Shown: in pieces, positions 1 through 7,764 of the stretch
Numbering within the stretch: position 1 is the first letter of the stretch
How the letters are laid out: every line of letters starts with the position of its first letter
DNA from: Candidatus Helarchaeota archaeon
GTDB lineage: Archaea > Asgardarchaeota > Lokiarchaeia > Helarchaeales > HEL-GB-A
NCBI GenBank assembly: GCA_016840125.1
Contig: JAEOSY010000093.1
Span: forward strand, 1 to 11,944
Reading direction: 5' to 3'
DNA: 11,944 nt
Program-made: the position numbers and the translations under genes
Notes under the pieces: model-generated
The model's input: only the letters and a program-made list of their open reading frames with translations
Told to the model about the DNA's origin: nothing
Databases searched by the model: none

Positions 1-752
1 TGTAGTTTTACTTCTTCATCTAAAGAGACAAACTGCTCAATTGTTGATAGAAGTTCCTTACGAGTTTTAGTAGCATGTGGATTTGCTTTCTGTATTTCCA
101 AGATAGCATTAAGGTTTTTTTCAACGCCCTCAAAATTCCTTAGGGTTTTGCGGAATGAGCGAGTGAAAAAAGAAGGAGATATTTGAGCATCATTCAAATA
201 GAGAGCTAATAGGAGGTAAATAAAATGATGGGCGACTTGAATCTTACTCATTTTCAGATCGTGTTCTTTTATCGTTGTAATAACGGAATTAGCCCCTATT
301 TTTTGGAGCATCTCTTGAATAGTTGAAAGCCAATTGTTTTCATCCTTTATTGGAATTAGAATAACATTATTGTCACGAAAGCTTCCTTCGGGACCAAAAA
401 GAGGGTGCATGGAAATATAGGATAGGTGATCTGGAAGTTTTTCTTTGAGTTCGTTGATAAACGTTTTTACAGCTGAGATATCAATTAGCAAAGACCCTGG
501 TTTTAAAATTTGAAAGAGCTTTTGACAATAATCGGAGGTTTGTTCAATAGGAACTGTAACTATGGTGATGTCTGCAGTAGTACAATCTTTTAAGATGCCT
601 CCCCGGACACCAAGCTGTTCGGCAATCTTTTCAGCTTTCGCTTCTGAGCGGCTTATTATAATTATATCTGCAAAGGGTTTTAGTTCCTTTGCGAAAACCT
701 GCCCCATCCCCCCAGTTCCACCGACAATGGCGACTTCCCACTGTTTGGTCAT
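1..752 (-). CDS. tyrA: Prephenate dehydrogenase, partial (3' end beyond the left edge)
   Basis: Oxidatively decarboxylates prephenate to 4-hydroxyphenylpyruvate in tyrosine synthesis. 250 residues are visible and the frame is still open at base 1. Residues 7-21 form a Rossmann nucleotide loop (VAIVGGTGGMGQ), typical of archaeal TyrA. His116 lies in MHPLFGP, the conserved catalytic region, and an LKMSKIQVAHHF helix follows near 166-177. The second strand ends in Ser35-Arg36 rather than an acidic residue, which hints at NADP+ preference (inference). No chorismate mutase domain precedes the dehydrogenase; one could follow off the edge, as in some archaeal fusions. The ATG at 750-752 is set by GAAGGAG inside the end of aroC, and only 7 bases separate the aroC stop from this start, so the two are probably co-translated. 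Confidence 0.9.
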   Translation of the reverse strand, partial: MTKQWEVAIVGGTGGMGQVFAKELKPFADIIIISRSEAKAEKIAEQLGVRGGILKDCTTADITIVTVPIEQTSDYCQKLFQILKPGSLLIDISAVKTFINELKEKLPDHLSYISMHPLFGPEGSFRDNNVILIPIKDENNWLSTIQEMLQKIGANSVITTIKEHDLKMSKIQVAHHFIYLLLALYLNDAQISPSFFTRSFRKTLRNFEGVEKNLNAILEIQKANPHATKTRKELLSTIEQFVSLDEEVKL

Positions 753-759
753 AATTCTT

Positions 760-1869
760 TTACTCCTTCTTATTTAACACCTGTGGAATTAACCCTCTTT
801 GAATTGCCAAATCCACTAATACAATTGCAAGAGCCGCTTCGACGACAGGGATCGCTCGCGGGACAATAACCGGATCATGTCGACCCTCTACAGAAATATC
901 AGTTGAGCTTAAGGATTTCAGGTCTACGGTTTTCTGAGGTTTTGCGATAGAAGCTGTTGGTTTAATCGCAATGCGGCATGAGATGGGCATACCATTACTG
1001 ATTCCTCCTATGATACCACCTGCATTATTAGTATCCGTTCGAATTTCACCTGATTCTATGATAAAGGCATCGTTATGTTTGGATCCTAGCATTTCCGCTG
1101 CATTAAATCCGGCTCCAAATTCCACCCCTTTTACCGCAGGAATAGCAAAAAGGATCCTGCTGAATTCACTCTCAATATTCCTAAAAAGGGGCTCTCCTAA
1201 TCCAGCGGGCACATTTAAACAGATCCCTTCAATGATCCCACCTACTGAATCATTCGCTTTCCGTACTTCTTCAATACGCTGTATCATCTTCTCAGCCACT
1301 TCTGGATGAGCACAGCGAACAATATTAGTATTCACATTCGATTTAATGTCAGAAATTGATACGGGACGGTCTAGATTGATGCCACCAATCGCCACCGTGT
1401 GTGCTACAATTTCAATTTTTAAGATCTGTTTTAATAATTGCTTAGCAATTGCCCCTGCAAGAACGAATGATAGGGTAATTCGTCCAGAGAACCGTCCTCC
1501 ACCGCGATAATCATTGAATCCTCCATATTTATGCCACGCGGTAAAATCTGCATGACCAGGTCTGGGGGTATCCTTGATCTTTTCATATTTGGAAGAGTCA
1601 ACGTCTTTATTCTCCACAATGAGTGTGATGGGAGCGCCAGTTGTAAAACCATTGAAAATGCCTGAGAGGATCTCGAATTTATCTGCCTCCTTTCGAGGTG
1701 TGCTGACTTTACTTTGGCCGGGCTTTCGGCGGTTTAAATCCTCTTGAATTTGGTCTAAATCTAGTTTTAATCCAGCAGGACAACCATCGATAACTACACC
1801 AACGCATTTCCCGTGGCTTTCGCCAAAGGAGACAATTACAAAATTTGATCCAAATATATTTCCACTCAT
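760..1869 (-). CDS. aroC: Chorismate synthase
   Basis: Removes phosphate from 5-enolpyruvylshikimate-3-phosphate to give chorismate, the last common aromatic step, using reduced FMN. The 369-residue length fits the family. Family signatures are all present: SFGESHG with His19, RPGHAD with His106, RGGGRFSGR at 122-130, and EGRHDPVIVPRAIPV near the C-terminus. The RFSGR form differs from the usual bacterial RSSARET and fits archaeal versions. The ATG at 1867-1869 overlaps the aroA stop by four bases (ATGA), a classical translational coupling arrangement, and its own Shine-Dalgarno is weak. No flavin reductase domain is fused, so FMN reduction must come from elsewhere. Confidence 0.97.
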   Translation of the reverse strand: MSGNIFGSNFVIVSFGESHGKCVGVVIDGCPAGLKLDLDQIQEDLNRRKPGQSKVSTPRKEADKFEILSGIFNGFTTGAPITLIVENKDVDSSKYEKIKDTPRPGHADFTAWHKYGGFNDYRGGGRFSGRITLSFVLAGAIAKQLLKQILKIEIVAHTVAIGGINLDRPVSISDIKSNVNTNIVRCAHPEVAEKMIQRIEEVRKANDSVGGIIEGICLNVPAGLGEPLFRNIESEFSRILFAIPAVKGVEFGAGFNAAEMLGSKHNDAFIIESGEIRTDTNNAGGIIGGISNGMPISCRIAIKPTASIAKPQKTVDLKSLSSTDISVEGRHDPVIVPRAIPVVEAALAIVLVDLAIQRGLIPQVLNKKE

Positions 1870-3161
1870 GTATTAATCACCCGAAATTGCCCACCCAGTT
1901 TTTTTAGGTCTTCTAAAAAGGATGGATAGGATACTTTTATACAATCAATATTTTTAATCACACTTTTTTGTTTAAGAGGTAAGGCAGCAATGATCAACGC
2001 CATCGCAATTCGATGGTCATCGTAAGATTCTAAAACTACCCCTTTATGTTCCGAACTCCCATTTATGATGAGTTCATCGGGGAATTCCCGAATATCCACA
2101 TGCATTTTTTGTAGTTCGGTTGTGATGGTATGTAAACGATCACTTTCTTTTATTCGTAGATGGGCAGCATTAAAAAGTTTTGATTTTCCCGGAATAAACG
2201 ATGCAAGGACGGCAAGGATAGGAACGAGATCTGGGACATCACTAACATCTATTTCGAATGGTTTTAAACTGCCGCGTCTTAAATTAATAAGTTTTTCATG
2301 TGCATCTATCGTAATTTTTGCCCCAATATTTTCGAGAATTTGTAAGATTTGCTTATCTCCTTGAGGGTTCTTTATATCTAGATTAGTAACTGAAATATCA
2401 GCATCTAGGATTGCTGCCGCTACGAGGAAAAAGGCAGCGGATGAGAAATCACCTGGTACTGTATAATCAACAGGCTGGTATTTTTGTGGTGCGGGAATAT
2501 GGTATTCACGCTGTTTAGAGTCATATGTGTGTTTAATACCAAATTTACTTAACATTTCACTCGTAATTGCGAGATAAGGGCTTGATTTTGGGGGGGTTGT
2601 TAATTGAATTGAAACATCGGATTGAGCCAATGGAGAGGATATTAGTAGACCAGAGATGAATTGAGAGCTAATATCACCAGGGATCGAAACTATCCCCCCT
2701 TTAAAGTTGCCGCCAGTAATTTTAAGAGGGGGAGTCCCGTCATTAGTTTCAGAAATGCAATCTATTCCTAGTTGATTTAGGGCATCAAGTAATGGTCCCA
2801 TTGGACGCTTCTGAATTGAGGAATCACCCGTCAATTTAATGGTACCTGGGACATTGGCAGACAAAGCTGTAATGAAACGAATGGTAGTTCCCGAGTTTTC
2901 TACATCTATAGTTTCTTTAGGGACTTTGAATTGTTTAATCCCTTTTATAATAAGTTTGTCATCATCTTCTGTAATTTCTGCACCTAAAGTGCGCATTGCA
3001 CTAATGGAAGCTAATGTATCACTTCCAATTAAGGGCGATTTTATTGTGGAGATGCTCTCCGCTAAGGAACCCATAATAACAGCGCGATGGGTGTAGCTCT
3101 TCGAAGGGGGAGCTTGAACTTTGCCAAGTAAGCAAGGACTATGAAATACCTCTATATCCAA
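1866..3161 (-). CDS. aroA: 3-phosphoshikimate 1-carboxyvinyltransferase (EPSP synthase)
   Basis: Transfers the enolpyruvyl group of PEP to shikimate 3-phosphate. The 431 residues cover both EPSP synthase lobes. Substrate residues are visible: PPSKSYTHR (Lys21, Ser22, Arg26), NSGTTIR (88-94), QKRPMGPL with Arg118, GDISSQF (161-167), the catalytic acid Asp310 in SDVPDLVP, KESDR (337-341), and YDDHR (379-383). The start is TTG at 3159-3161. The reading frame has a TGA five codons upstream and no ATG or GTG between, and GAGAGG sits about 8 bases ahead. The next Met would cut away the SKS motif, so TTG is well supported. A 103-base gap separates it from the GTPase gene upstream and holds promoter-like sequence. 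Confidence 0.97.
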   Translation of the reverse strand: MDIEVFHSPCLLGKVQAPPSKSYTHRAVIMGSLAESISTIKSPLIGSDTLASISAMRTLGAEITEDDDKLIIKGIKQFKVPKETIDVENSGTTIRFITALSANVPGTIKLTGDSSIQKRPMGPLLDALNQLGIDCISETNDGTPPLKITGGNFKGGIVSIPGDISSQFISGLLISSPLAQSDVSIQLTTPPKSSPYLAITSEMLSKFGIKHTYDSKQREYHIPAPQKYQPVDYTVPGDFSSAAFFLVAAAILDADISVTNLDIKNPQGDKQILQILENIGAKITIDAHEKLINLRRGSLKPFEIDVSDVPDLVPILAVLASFIPGKSKLFNAAHLRIKESDRLHTITTELQKMHVDIREFPDELIINGSSEHKGVVLESYDDHRIAMALIIAALPLKQKSVIKNIDCIKVSYPSFLEDLKKLGGQFRVINT

Positions 3162-3222
3162 ATTTATTGCCTCTCAACTAGACTATTTAACGTGTTTTTC
3201 CCTCTTAAAAACGAATCATATT

Positions 3223-3233
3223 ATTAAAATAGA
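3223..3233 (-). promoter_or_regulatory. Candidate aroA promoter element shared with the ADH synthase promoter
   Basis: The minus strand reads TCTATTTTAAT here, identical over 11 bases to the right half of the palindrome ahead of ADH synthase (8576-8586). It lies 61 bases before the aroA TTG start, so as a TATA-type element it would give a leader of about 35 bases carrying the GAGAGG site. Two T5 runs on the minus strand (within 3192-3246) could end transcripts of the upstream GTPase gene. An 11-base AT-rich match is modest evidence. Confidence 0.4.
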
Positions 3234-3264
3234 TTGTAAAAAGATGAAGATAGATCAGTCTGTT

Positions 3265-4383
3265 TTAAAGATATTCATCACTCTTATCTTTGATTGAATT
3301 ATATACTTGCTTCATTTTAATCTCAATGGTCTTGTTTTGACTACGAATATAAGCAGCGTAGCTGGAATATTGTTCAGCACCTTCAGGGTCGCCTTTTTCT
3401 GTAGATAAAAATGCGGTTTCATCCAAAATTTTAGCCGCTTCCTTTAAATACCCTTTATCAATCGCACTTTTTGCAGCTTCTAATGACCACTTCCGATCAT
3501 CAAGTGATTGAAATTCCGAAAGCGTTTTTGCATTTGTTGCCGCCGTTTCCGCCATAACTCGTAAAGCGTAAATCCGTTGGTTAACGTCAATTGCCACAAG
3601 TGGAGTTACTCGATACCCATATATACCCGCATCCAACACTTTACCAATTTCCTCGATTGACATTGCCCCAGGAAGGTCTTGTTTATTGGCAATAATCGCT
3701 ATTCTTGCATACGGGGCCTCTTTTCGACATAATTCAGTAAAAAATCGAGATTCATAGACATTTTGTTCAGTCGAATCGACCATTAAAATAATAACATCAG
3801 ACCCTCTCATAAATTGGGCCCAGACTTCAGCGTACCGCACTTGCCCTGCCAAGTCCCAGAGATACATCTCAAAGTCGCCCACAGCAATTTCAGAAATATA
3901 CCCAGTTATTGTTGGAATGTGGCGGGTTGGAATTTCTTCCTCTTTGATCAATTTAGTTACAGTTGTTTTTCCAACCCCACTATAACCTACAAGTGAAATT
4001 TTGGGCCGTAATTCACTTTTACTAGTTGTGACATCTTGTTGGATGGCGGCATAGTCTTGCGGGTTAGTAGATCCTTGGGATAGCGGATCTCGAAATTTTT
4101 CGAGGAAATTATGACGAATAAATTTAACTTCCTCACGCACAGGATCATCTCTATCTGTGGGATCGCAAATTAAGATGAAAAGTAAGCCAAACTCTACATT
4201 CGTAGCATAACATAACTTGAAATTTACAACTTGCATAAATTCAAGGACATCTACTACGAAGTTTCGGAGGTAATCTCTCAATGACTCAATAATCGGTATA
4301 TAAGTTTCTTCTGGTAATGATTTCCCATATTCTTTTTCAAAAATCAACTTTCGATCCTTAAAAATGAGTACTTCTCTAAGCAT
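3265..4383 (-). CDS. Arf-type small GTPase with N-terminal longin/roadblock-like domain and C-terminal helical tail
   Basis: A 372-residue GTPase of eukaryote-like type. Residues 1 to about 97 look like a longin or roadblock fold: alternating hydrophobic strands, with FGLLFILICDP at 65-75 followed by a helix. The G domain spans about 127-283: P-loop GYSGVGKT (133-140), switch I PTITGY (157-162), WDLAGQ (176-181) with the catalytic Gln181 kept, and NKQDLPGAM (233-241), which is Arf-like. No prenylation CaaX box is present. Residues 290-372 are helical and TPR-like. GTP hydrolysis is therefore likely; the partner and pathway are unknown. The ATG at 4381-4383 follows AAGGAGAT, and a TATA-like TTAAATA lies at 4439-4445. 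Its place between aro genes could reflect co-regulation or simply insertion. Confidence 0.85.
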   Translation of the reverse strand: MLREVLIFKDRKLIFEKEYGKSLPEETYIPIIESLRDYLRNFVVDVLEFMQVVNFKLCYATNVEFGLLFILICDPTDRDDPVREEVKFIRHNFLEKFRDPLSQGSTNPQDYAAIQQDVTTSKSELRPKISLVGYSGVGKTTVTKLIKEEEIPTRHIPTITGYISEIAVGDFEMYLWDLAGQVRYAEVWAQFMRGSDVIILMVDSTEQNVYESRFFTELCRKEAPYARIAIIANKQDLPGAMSIEEIGKVLDAGIYGYRVTPLVAIDVNQRIYALRVMAETAATNAKTLSEFQSLDDRKWSLEAAKSAIDKGYLKEAAKILDETAFLSTEKGDPEGAEQYSSYAAYIRSQNKTIEIKMKQVYNSIKDKSDEYL

Positions 4384-4435
4384 TCACAAGATCTCCTTTT
4401 AGAATTCTCGCGTTATTGAAATTTGTTTCTCACAT

Positions 4436-4460
4436 CGTATTTAATCATAATTTTTAATAA
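4436..4460. promoter_or_regulatory. Divergent core promoters for the GTPase gene and aroK
   Basis: The minus strand reads TGATTAAATACG at 4436-4447, a TATA-like box about 55 bases before the GTPase start. The plus strand reads TTTTTAATAA at 4451-4460, about 40 bases before the aroK start. The two boxes nearly touch, so initiation in one direction may interfere with the other. Assigned by spacing and base composition only. Confidence 0.4.
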
Positions 4461-4499
4461 GTTTGATCCAAATTTATTCCAAAGGATGTTTGATCTACT

Positions 4500-5027
4500 A
4501 TGAAGAAGTCAAATATTGCATTGATAGGGTTTATGGGGACTGGTAAAACCGCGGTCGGTGCTCCACTTGCAGATAAATTGGGTAAAAAATTTTTGGAAAT
4601 GGATGAAATGATAGTAGAAAAAGCTGAAAAATCAATTCCCAGAATATTTGCAGAAGATGGAGAGATTCGCTTCCGAGAATTAGAAATGGAAGTTTGTAAA
4701 GAAGCGAGCCAAGGAAAAAATGCAGTAATTGCTTGTGGAGGGGGAGTAATTTTAAACAAACTCAATCTAGATTACCTAAAACTCAGTTCAGTTGTAATTT
4801 GTTTGAAAGGTTCTCCTGAAATTGTTTTCCAACGCACAATGAAAGATGGAAAAGAAACACGTCCTCTCTTAAACAAACCAAATCCAATGCATGAGATTCA
4901 AACACTCATGGAATTTCGTGCCCCATTCTACAATGCGGCAACAGAATATCAAATAGATACCTCCGATTTAACACTAGAAGAGGTCATAGAAAAAATAGTT
5001 GAAATTTACGAATTAGCTCAAGCCTAG
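4500..5027 (+). CDS. aroK: Shikimate kinase, bacterial NMP-kinase type
   Basis: Phosphorylates shikimate at the 3-hydroxyl with ATP. The 175-residue length is normal for AroK. Motifs in order: Walker A GFMGTGKT (10-17), Asp35 in MDEMI, FRELE with Arg59, CGGGV (79-83) for shikimate binding, RPLL with the lid Arg121, and Arg140 in MEFRAPF. Most archaea use an unrelated GHMP-family shikimate kinase at this step, so an AroK-type enzyme beside archaeal pathway enzymes suggests acquisition from bacteria or retention of a rarer type (inference). It is the only aro gene on the plus strand, and its last 15 bases overlap the end of aroE. AAAGGATG at 4481-4488 precedes the ATG with a rather long spacer. 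Confidence 0.96.
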   Translation: MKKSNIALIGFMGTGKTAVGAPLADKLGKKFLEMDEMIVEKAEKSIPRIFAEDGEIRFRELEMEVCKEASQGKNAVIACGGGVILNKLNLDYLKLSSVVICLKGSPEIVFQRTMKDGKETRPLLNKPNPMHEIQTLMEFRAPFYNAATEYQIDTSDLTLEEVIEKIVEIYELAQA

Positions 5028-5870
5028 CCCTTCTAAAACCATCTTTTTCATTAAAGAAACAGGAGCTTTTTTGCCAGTCCAAAGTTCGAAGGCAGCAACG
5101 CCTTGATATACTAGCATCATGACTCCAGAGATAGCTTTTGCGCCAATAGCCTTAGCTTCTCGTAGTAATTTTGTTTCTAATGGATTATAGACTACATCGA
5201 AAACTACCAAATCGTTTCGAAGCAGATTTGATGGAAGAATACTCACACCAACATTAGGGTGCATCCCAACAGGGGATGCATTGATAAAGATTTCTGCATC
5301 TTGAACTTCCTTTGCAATTTTTTCAGGATCTGACTGATAACCTCGAATAGTTCCACCAATTTTTTTATTTAATTCTTGAGTTAAGTCTTGAACTGTGTGT
5401 TCCACGATATCGAATAAGACAAATTCCTTTGCATCAGGTGCAAAATTATAAGATATTGGGCGCGCAACGCCGCCAGCACCAATCATTACAATTTTTTTAT
5501 TTTTTAAATTAATACCTTCTTCACTAAGAGAGCGAACAGCTCCTATACCATCAGTATTAGTCCCGAAGAGGTGACCATCCTTATTTAAAATAGTGTTAAT
5601 TGCACCAATTTTTTCAGCAACGGGATCAATTTCATCCAAGTACTGCATTGAATTTATTTTATGAGGGACGGTTATATTTGCACCTTTCATATTAAATGCA
5701 CGAATCCCATCAATAGCCTGCTTAACTCGGTCTTTCTCAACACGTAGAGCCATATAAACAAAATCCAATTCAAGTTCTTGAAATGCAGCATTATGCATTT
5801 TGGGAGACATACTATGTTCAACAGGATTTCCAATTAGAATTATCAATTGAGTCTTTCCAGTGATGGTCAC
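5013..5870 (-). CDS. aroE: Shikimate dehydrogenase
   Basis: NADPH-dependent reduction of 3-dehydroshikimate to shikimate. 285 residues, normal for AroE. Substrate side: HSMSPKMHN (19-27), NITVPHK with catalytic Lys71, and GTNTDG with Asp107. Cofactor side: GAGGVARP (131-138), NASPVGM, DVVYNPLET, and GVMMLVYQG near the C-terminus. The start is GTG at 5868-5870. GGGTGA lies 7 bases ahead and itself overlaps the aroD stop, with only 7 bases between the two genes, so aroD and aroE are very likely one translationally coupled unit. The 3' end overlaps aroK tail to tail by 15 bases. Confidence 0.97.
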   Translation of the reverse strand: MTITGKTQLIILIGNPVEHSMSPKMHNAAFQELELDFVYMALRVEKDRVKQAIDGIRAFNMKGANITVPHKINSMQYLDEIDPVAEKIGAINTILNKDGHLFGTNTDGIGAVRSLSEEGINLKNKKIVMIGAGGVARPISYNFAPDAKEFVLFDIVEHTVQDLTQELNKKIGGTIRGYQSDPEKIAKEVQDAEIFINASPVGMHPNVGVSILPSNLLRNDLVVFDVVYNPLETKLLREAKAIGAKAISGVMMLVYQGVAAFELWTGKKAPVSLMKKMVLEGLGLS

Positions 5871-5877
5871 TTTAAGT

Positions 5878-6570
5878 TCACCCTTTACTATATGATGTAA
5901 AACTTTCTAGATTCTTTTTCATTTCACCGATTGAGATTTGTCCTGGTGCAGTCGGTTTATCTAATGCGGCAAAGGTAAATTTTGCTCCAAAAATTGGTGA
6001 TAGAACTCTTGATACGGTTCCTTTTCGTCCCATTACAAAGGCAATGATTTCAATGTTATTCTCCTTCGCAAATTGGGGAAGGGTGAGCATCTTGAGATTA
6101 TCTTCAATGGATTTCGCAGTCCCTATGATTTTAACGATATTAACCTTAAGTTTCACTGCATTCAAGATAATCAGTTTCATATCATCGATTTCAGGAGTTT
6201 TTTTAAAATCGTGAAAAGATAAAATAGTTTGAACCGAATTATCCTTTGTTTCTTGAATTAGCTTTACTAAATTCTCTTTTAATATACTGGATTCTATATC
6301 CACCGCGTATGGCTTTGCCTTAATACATTTACTAATCAATTCGAGCCGCTGGGTTTCTTGGAAAGCGAATTGACCTCCTTCCTCAGGTTTCCGAACGGTC
6401 AAGATAAGTTTTGATTCAATTTTTTCTACTAATTTGGCGAAATCAGCAGAAAATGGATCACTAAAGTGGTCAATCCGCACTTCTATGAAATCAGCTCCCC
6501 GCTCAATCGCTTTTTGGCTTTTTTCAATAGCGGCGCTTGTATCCTCAGAGCTAATTGCTACACAAATCAA
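5878..6570 (-). CDS. aroD: Type I 3-dehydroquinate dehydratase
   Basis: Dehydrates 3-dehydroquinate to 3-dehydroshikimate through a Schiff base. 230 residues, the usual length of type I enzymes. Visible active-site residues: FIEVRID with Glu30 and Arg32, TVRKPEEGG with Arg60, SFHDF with the general acid/base His120, IVKII with Schiff-base Lys147, and the loop from MGRKGTVSR to TAPGQISI with Arg188 and Gln211. The start is TTG at 6568-6570, supported by GGGAG about 8 bases upstream and by the need for the first beta strand ICVAIS. Twelve bases separate it from the DHQ synthase stop, so it belongs to the same transcript. Confidence 0.96.
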   Translation of the reverse strand: MICVAISSEDTSAAIEKSQKAIERGADFIEVRIDHFSDPFSADFAKLVEKIESKLILTVRKPEEGGQFAFQETQRLELISKCIKAKPYAVDIESSILKENLVKLIQETKDNSVQTILSFHDFKKTPEIDDMKLIILNAVKLKVNIVKIIGTAKSIEDNLKMLTLPQFAKENNIEIIAFVMGRKGTVSRVLSPIFGAKFTFAALDKPTAPGQISIGEMKKNLESFTSYSKG

Positions 6571-6582
6571 GTCTAAATCTCC

Positions 6583-7671
6583 CTATTGTTCAAGAATTGT
6601 TTCATCCACGGGTTTTCCGAAATGTCGCCCACCTTTCGGAACATAATAGACCAATATATCATCCCCAACCTTTAATTCAGACACAGAAACGGGGATATTA
6701 TCATTCATATCACGTTTGACTAACCTGATAGTTTCTGCATTTTGGACTATAGTTTTCAAGATGGTCCCATCAATGTCTGCTTCAATTAATAGAAGGGGAC
6801 GGACTTCAATCTTGGATCGCCCTACTGTCACAGTCCGCCCTTCACCCTCAGTATTAATAGCAAGAATCTCACTTCCCGCTTTTATCTCAGAAAGATATTG
6901 AGTTTTTCCATTTGGAAGTAGAATATAGGCATGAACGGCGCCAGCATTTACACGAAAGGGTCTAGGAGCAGCAAATTCTGATGGAATAGATTCGGAGTGG
7001 ATTAAAAACAACCCTATACTTTGTGATCCAATTAACATACCTTCACCAATAGATAGGAGTGAGCAAGTATCGATGCAAACCCGGTCGCCAGAACCCACTT
7101 CTTTGATGTTCACAATTTTAGCGGGTGCCAATTTGATAGATATATCCTCTTTCAGAATTTTTTTCAATTGAGATATATCCTCGTCGGATTTTGGCTCAAA
7201 TATAACGCCGTCTACTCCGATCTCCAAGGTTTCAAACATAACTCGTGCTTCTTCAACGCTCTTTACTTCAGCATATAATTCTGTATCCATTTTATGGAGA
7301 TCAGCAATAATATTTTCCATAGGAATGATTTTCCAATCAGTAGCACTTATCATTACCACATCACTCCCTAATTTTGCGGCATTTATGGCGATTTCCTCAT
7401 CTTTCTTCTCGGTTACGGTTATCCAATGACCGATCCCTTCAGTTTTTTTTGAATACGCCTCAATTTTTTCTTTATTTAAAGATTTATCAATAAAAACATC
7501 AGGATTAAGCGATTCGGAAAAAGCATAAACGATTACATTTCCTAATTCGCGAAGTTTAGCTGCAATATCATCTTTAATTAAAAATGTATTAATTCCGGAC
7601 GTCATGGCAGTAATAGCGGTTTCTTTAACAGTCTGCCAATCCCTTTTGAGATGTAAAACTATCTGTTTCAT
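6583..7671 (-). CDS. 3-dehydroquinate synthase II (archaeal type)
   Basis: NAD-dependent oxidative deamination and cyclisation of ADH to 3-dehydroquinate, the archaeal substitute for AroB. About 362 residues. Family-typical stretches are DWKIIPMENIIA, GDRVCIDTCSLL followed by GEGMLIGSQS, RPFRVNAGAVHAY, GKTQYLSEIKAG, RPLLLIEA, QNAETIRLV and GGRHFGKPVDE. The start is ambiguous. The ATG at 7671 gives MKQIVLHLKRDW, matching the usual N-terminus, with only a weak GAG nine bases upstream. A TTG at 7680 adds three residues. The strong AAAGGAGAT sits at about 7698-7706, too far from both. The gene runs into aroD after 12 bases and follows ADH synthase after a 93-base gap. Confidence 0.95.
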   Translation of the reverse strand: MKQIVLHLKRDWQTVKETAITAMTSGINTFLIKDDIAAKLRELGNVIVYAFSESLNPDVFIDKSLNKEKIEAYSKKTEGIGHWITVTEKKDEEIAINAAKLGSDVVMISATDWKIIPMENIIADLHKMDTELYAEVKSVEEARVMFETLEIGVDGVIFEPKSDEDISQLKKILKEDISIKLAPAKIVNIKEVGSGDRVCIDTCSLLSIGEGMLIGSQSIGLFLIHSESIPSEFAAPRPFRVNAGAVHAYILLPNGKTQYLSEIKAGSEILAINTEGEGRTVTVGRSKIEVRPLLLIEADIDGTILKTIVQNAETIRLVKRDMNDNIPVSVSELKVGDDILVYYVPKGGRHFGKPVDETILEQ

Positions 7672-7687
7672 TATAATCAACTCGGTA

Positions 7688-7728
7688 AGATATAATATCT
7701 CCTTTTAATTTTAAATTTATAATAAAGA
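7688..7728 (-). promoter_or_regulatory. Possible internal promoter and dyad ahead of DHQ synthase II
   Basis: In the gap after ADH synthase the minus strand carries an AT-only run (TTATAAATTTAAAA) at about 7712-7728 that could act as a TATA box. It is followed by AAAGGAGAT and a 13-base dyad at 7688-7700 (AGATAT, one base, ATATCT) that overlaps the Shine-Dalgarno. The dyad separates that site from the likely start and might form a small RNA stem. The function is guesswork. Confidence 0.25.
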
Positions 7729-7764
7729 TTTCGACCTTTTAATAGTGCCATAATGAGTAATTAC

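Noticed and set aside
562..777. Plus-strand 71-residue reading frame
   Set aside because: Antisense to the tyrA Rossmann region; a shadow of that codon pattern.
971..1309. Plus-strand 112-residue reading frame
   Set aside because: Lies wholly antisense to aroC, whose motifs are intact; no ribosome binding site and no recognisable domain.
2065..2364. Plus-strand 99-residue reading frame
   Set aside because: Antisense to the conserved C-terminal half of aroA; no support of its own.
4454..4765. Minus-strand 103-residue reading frame
   Set aside because: Antisense to the aroK P-loop half and across the divergent promoter; aroK is clearly the gene.
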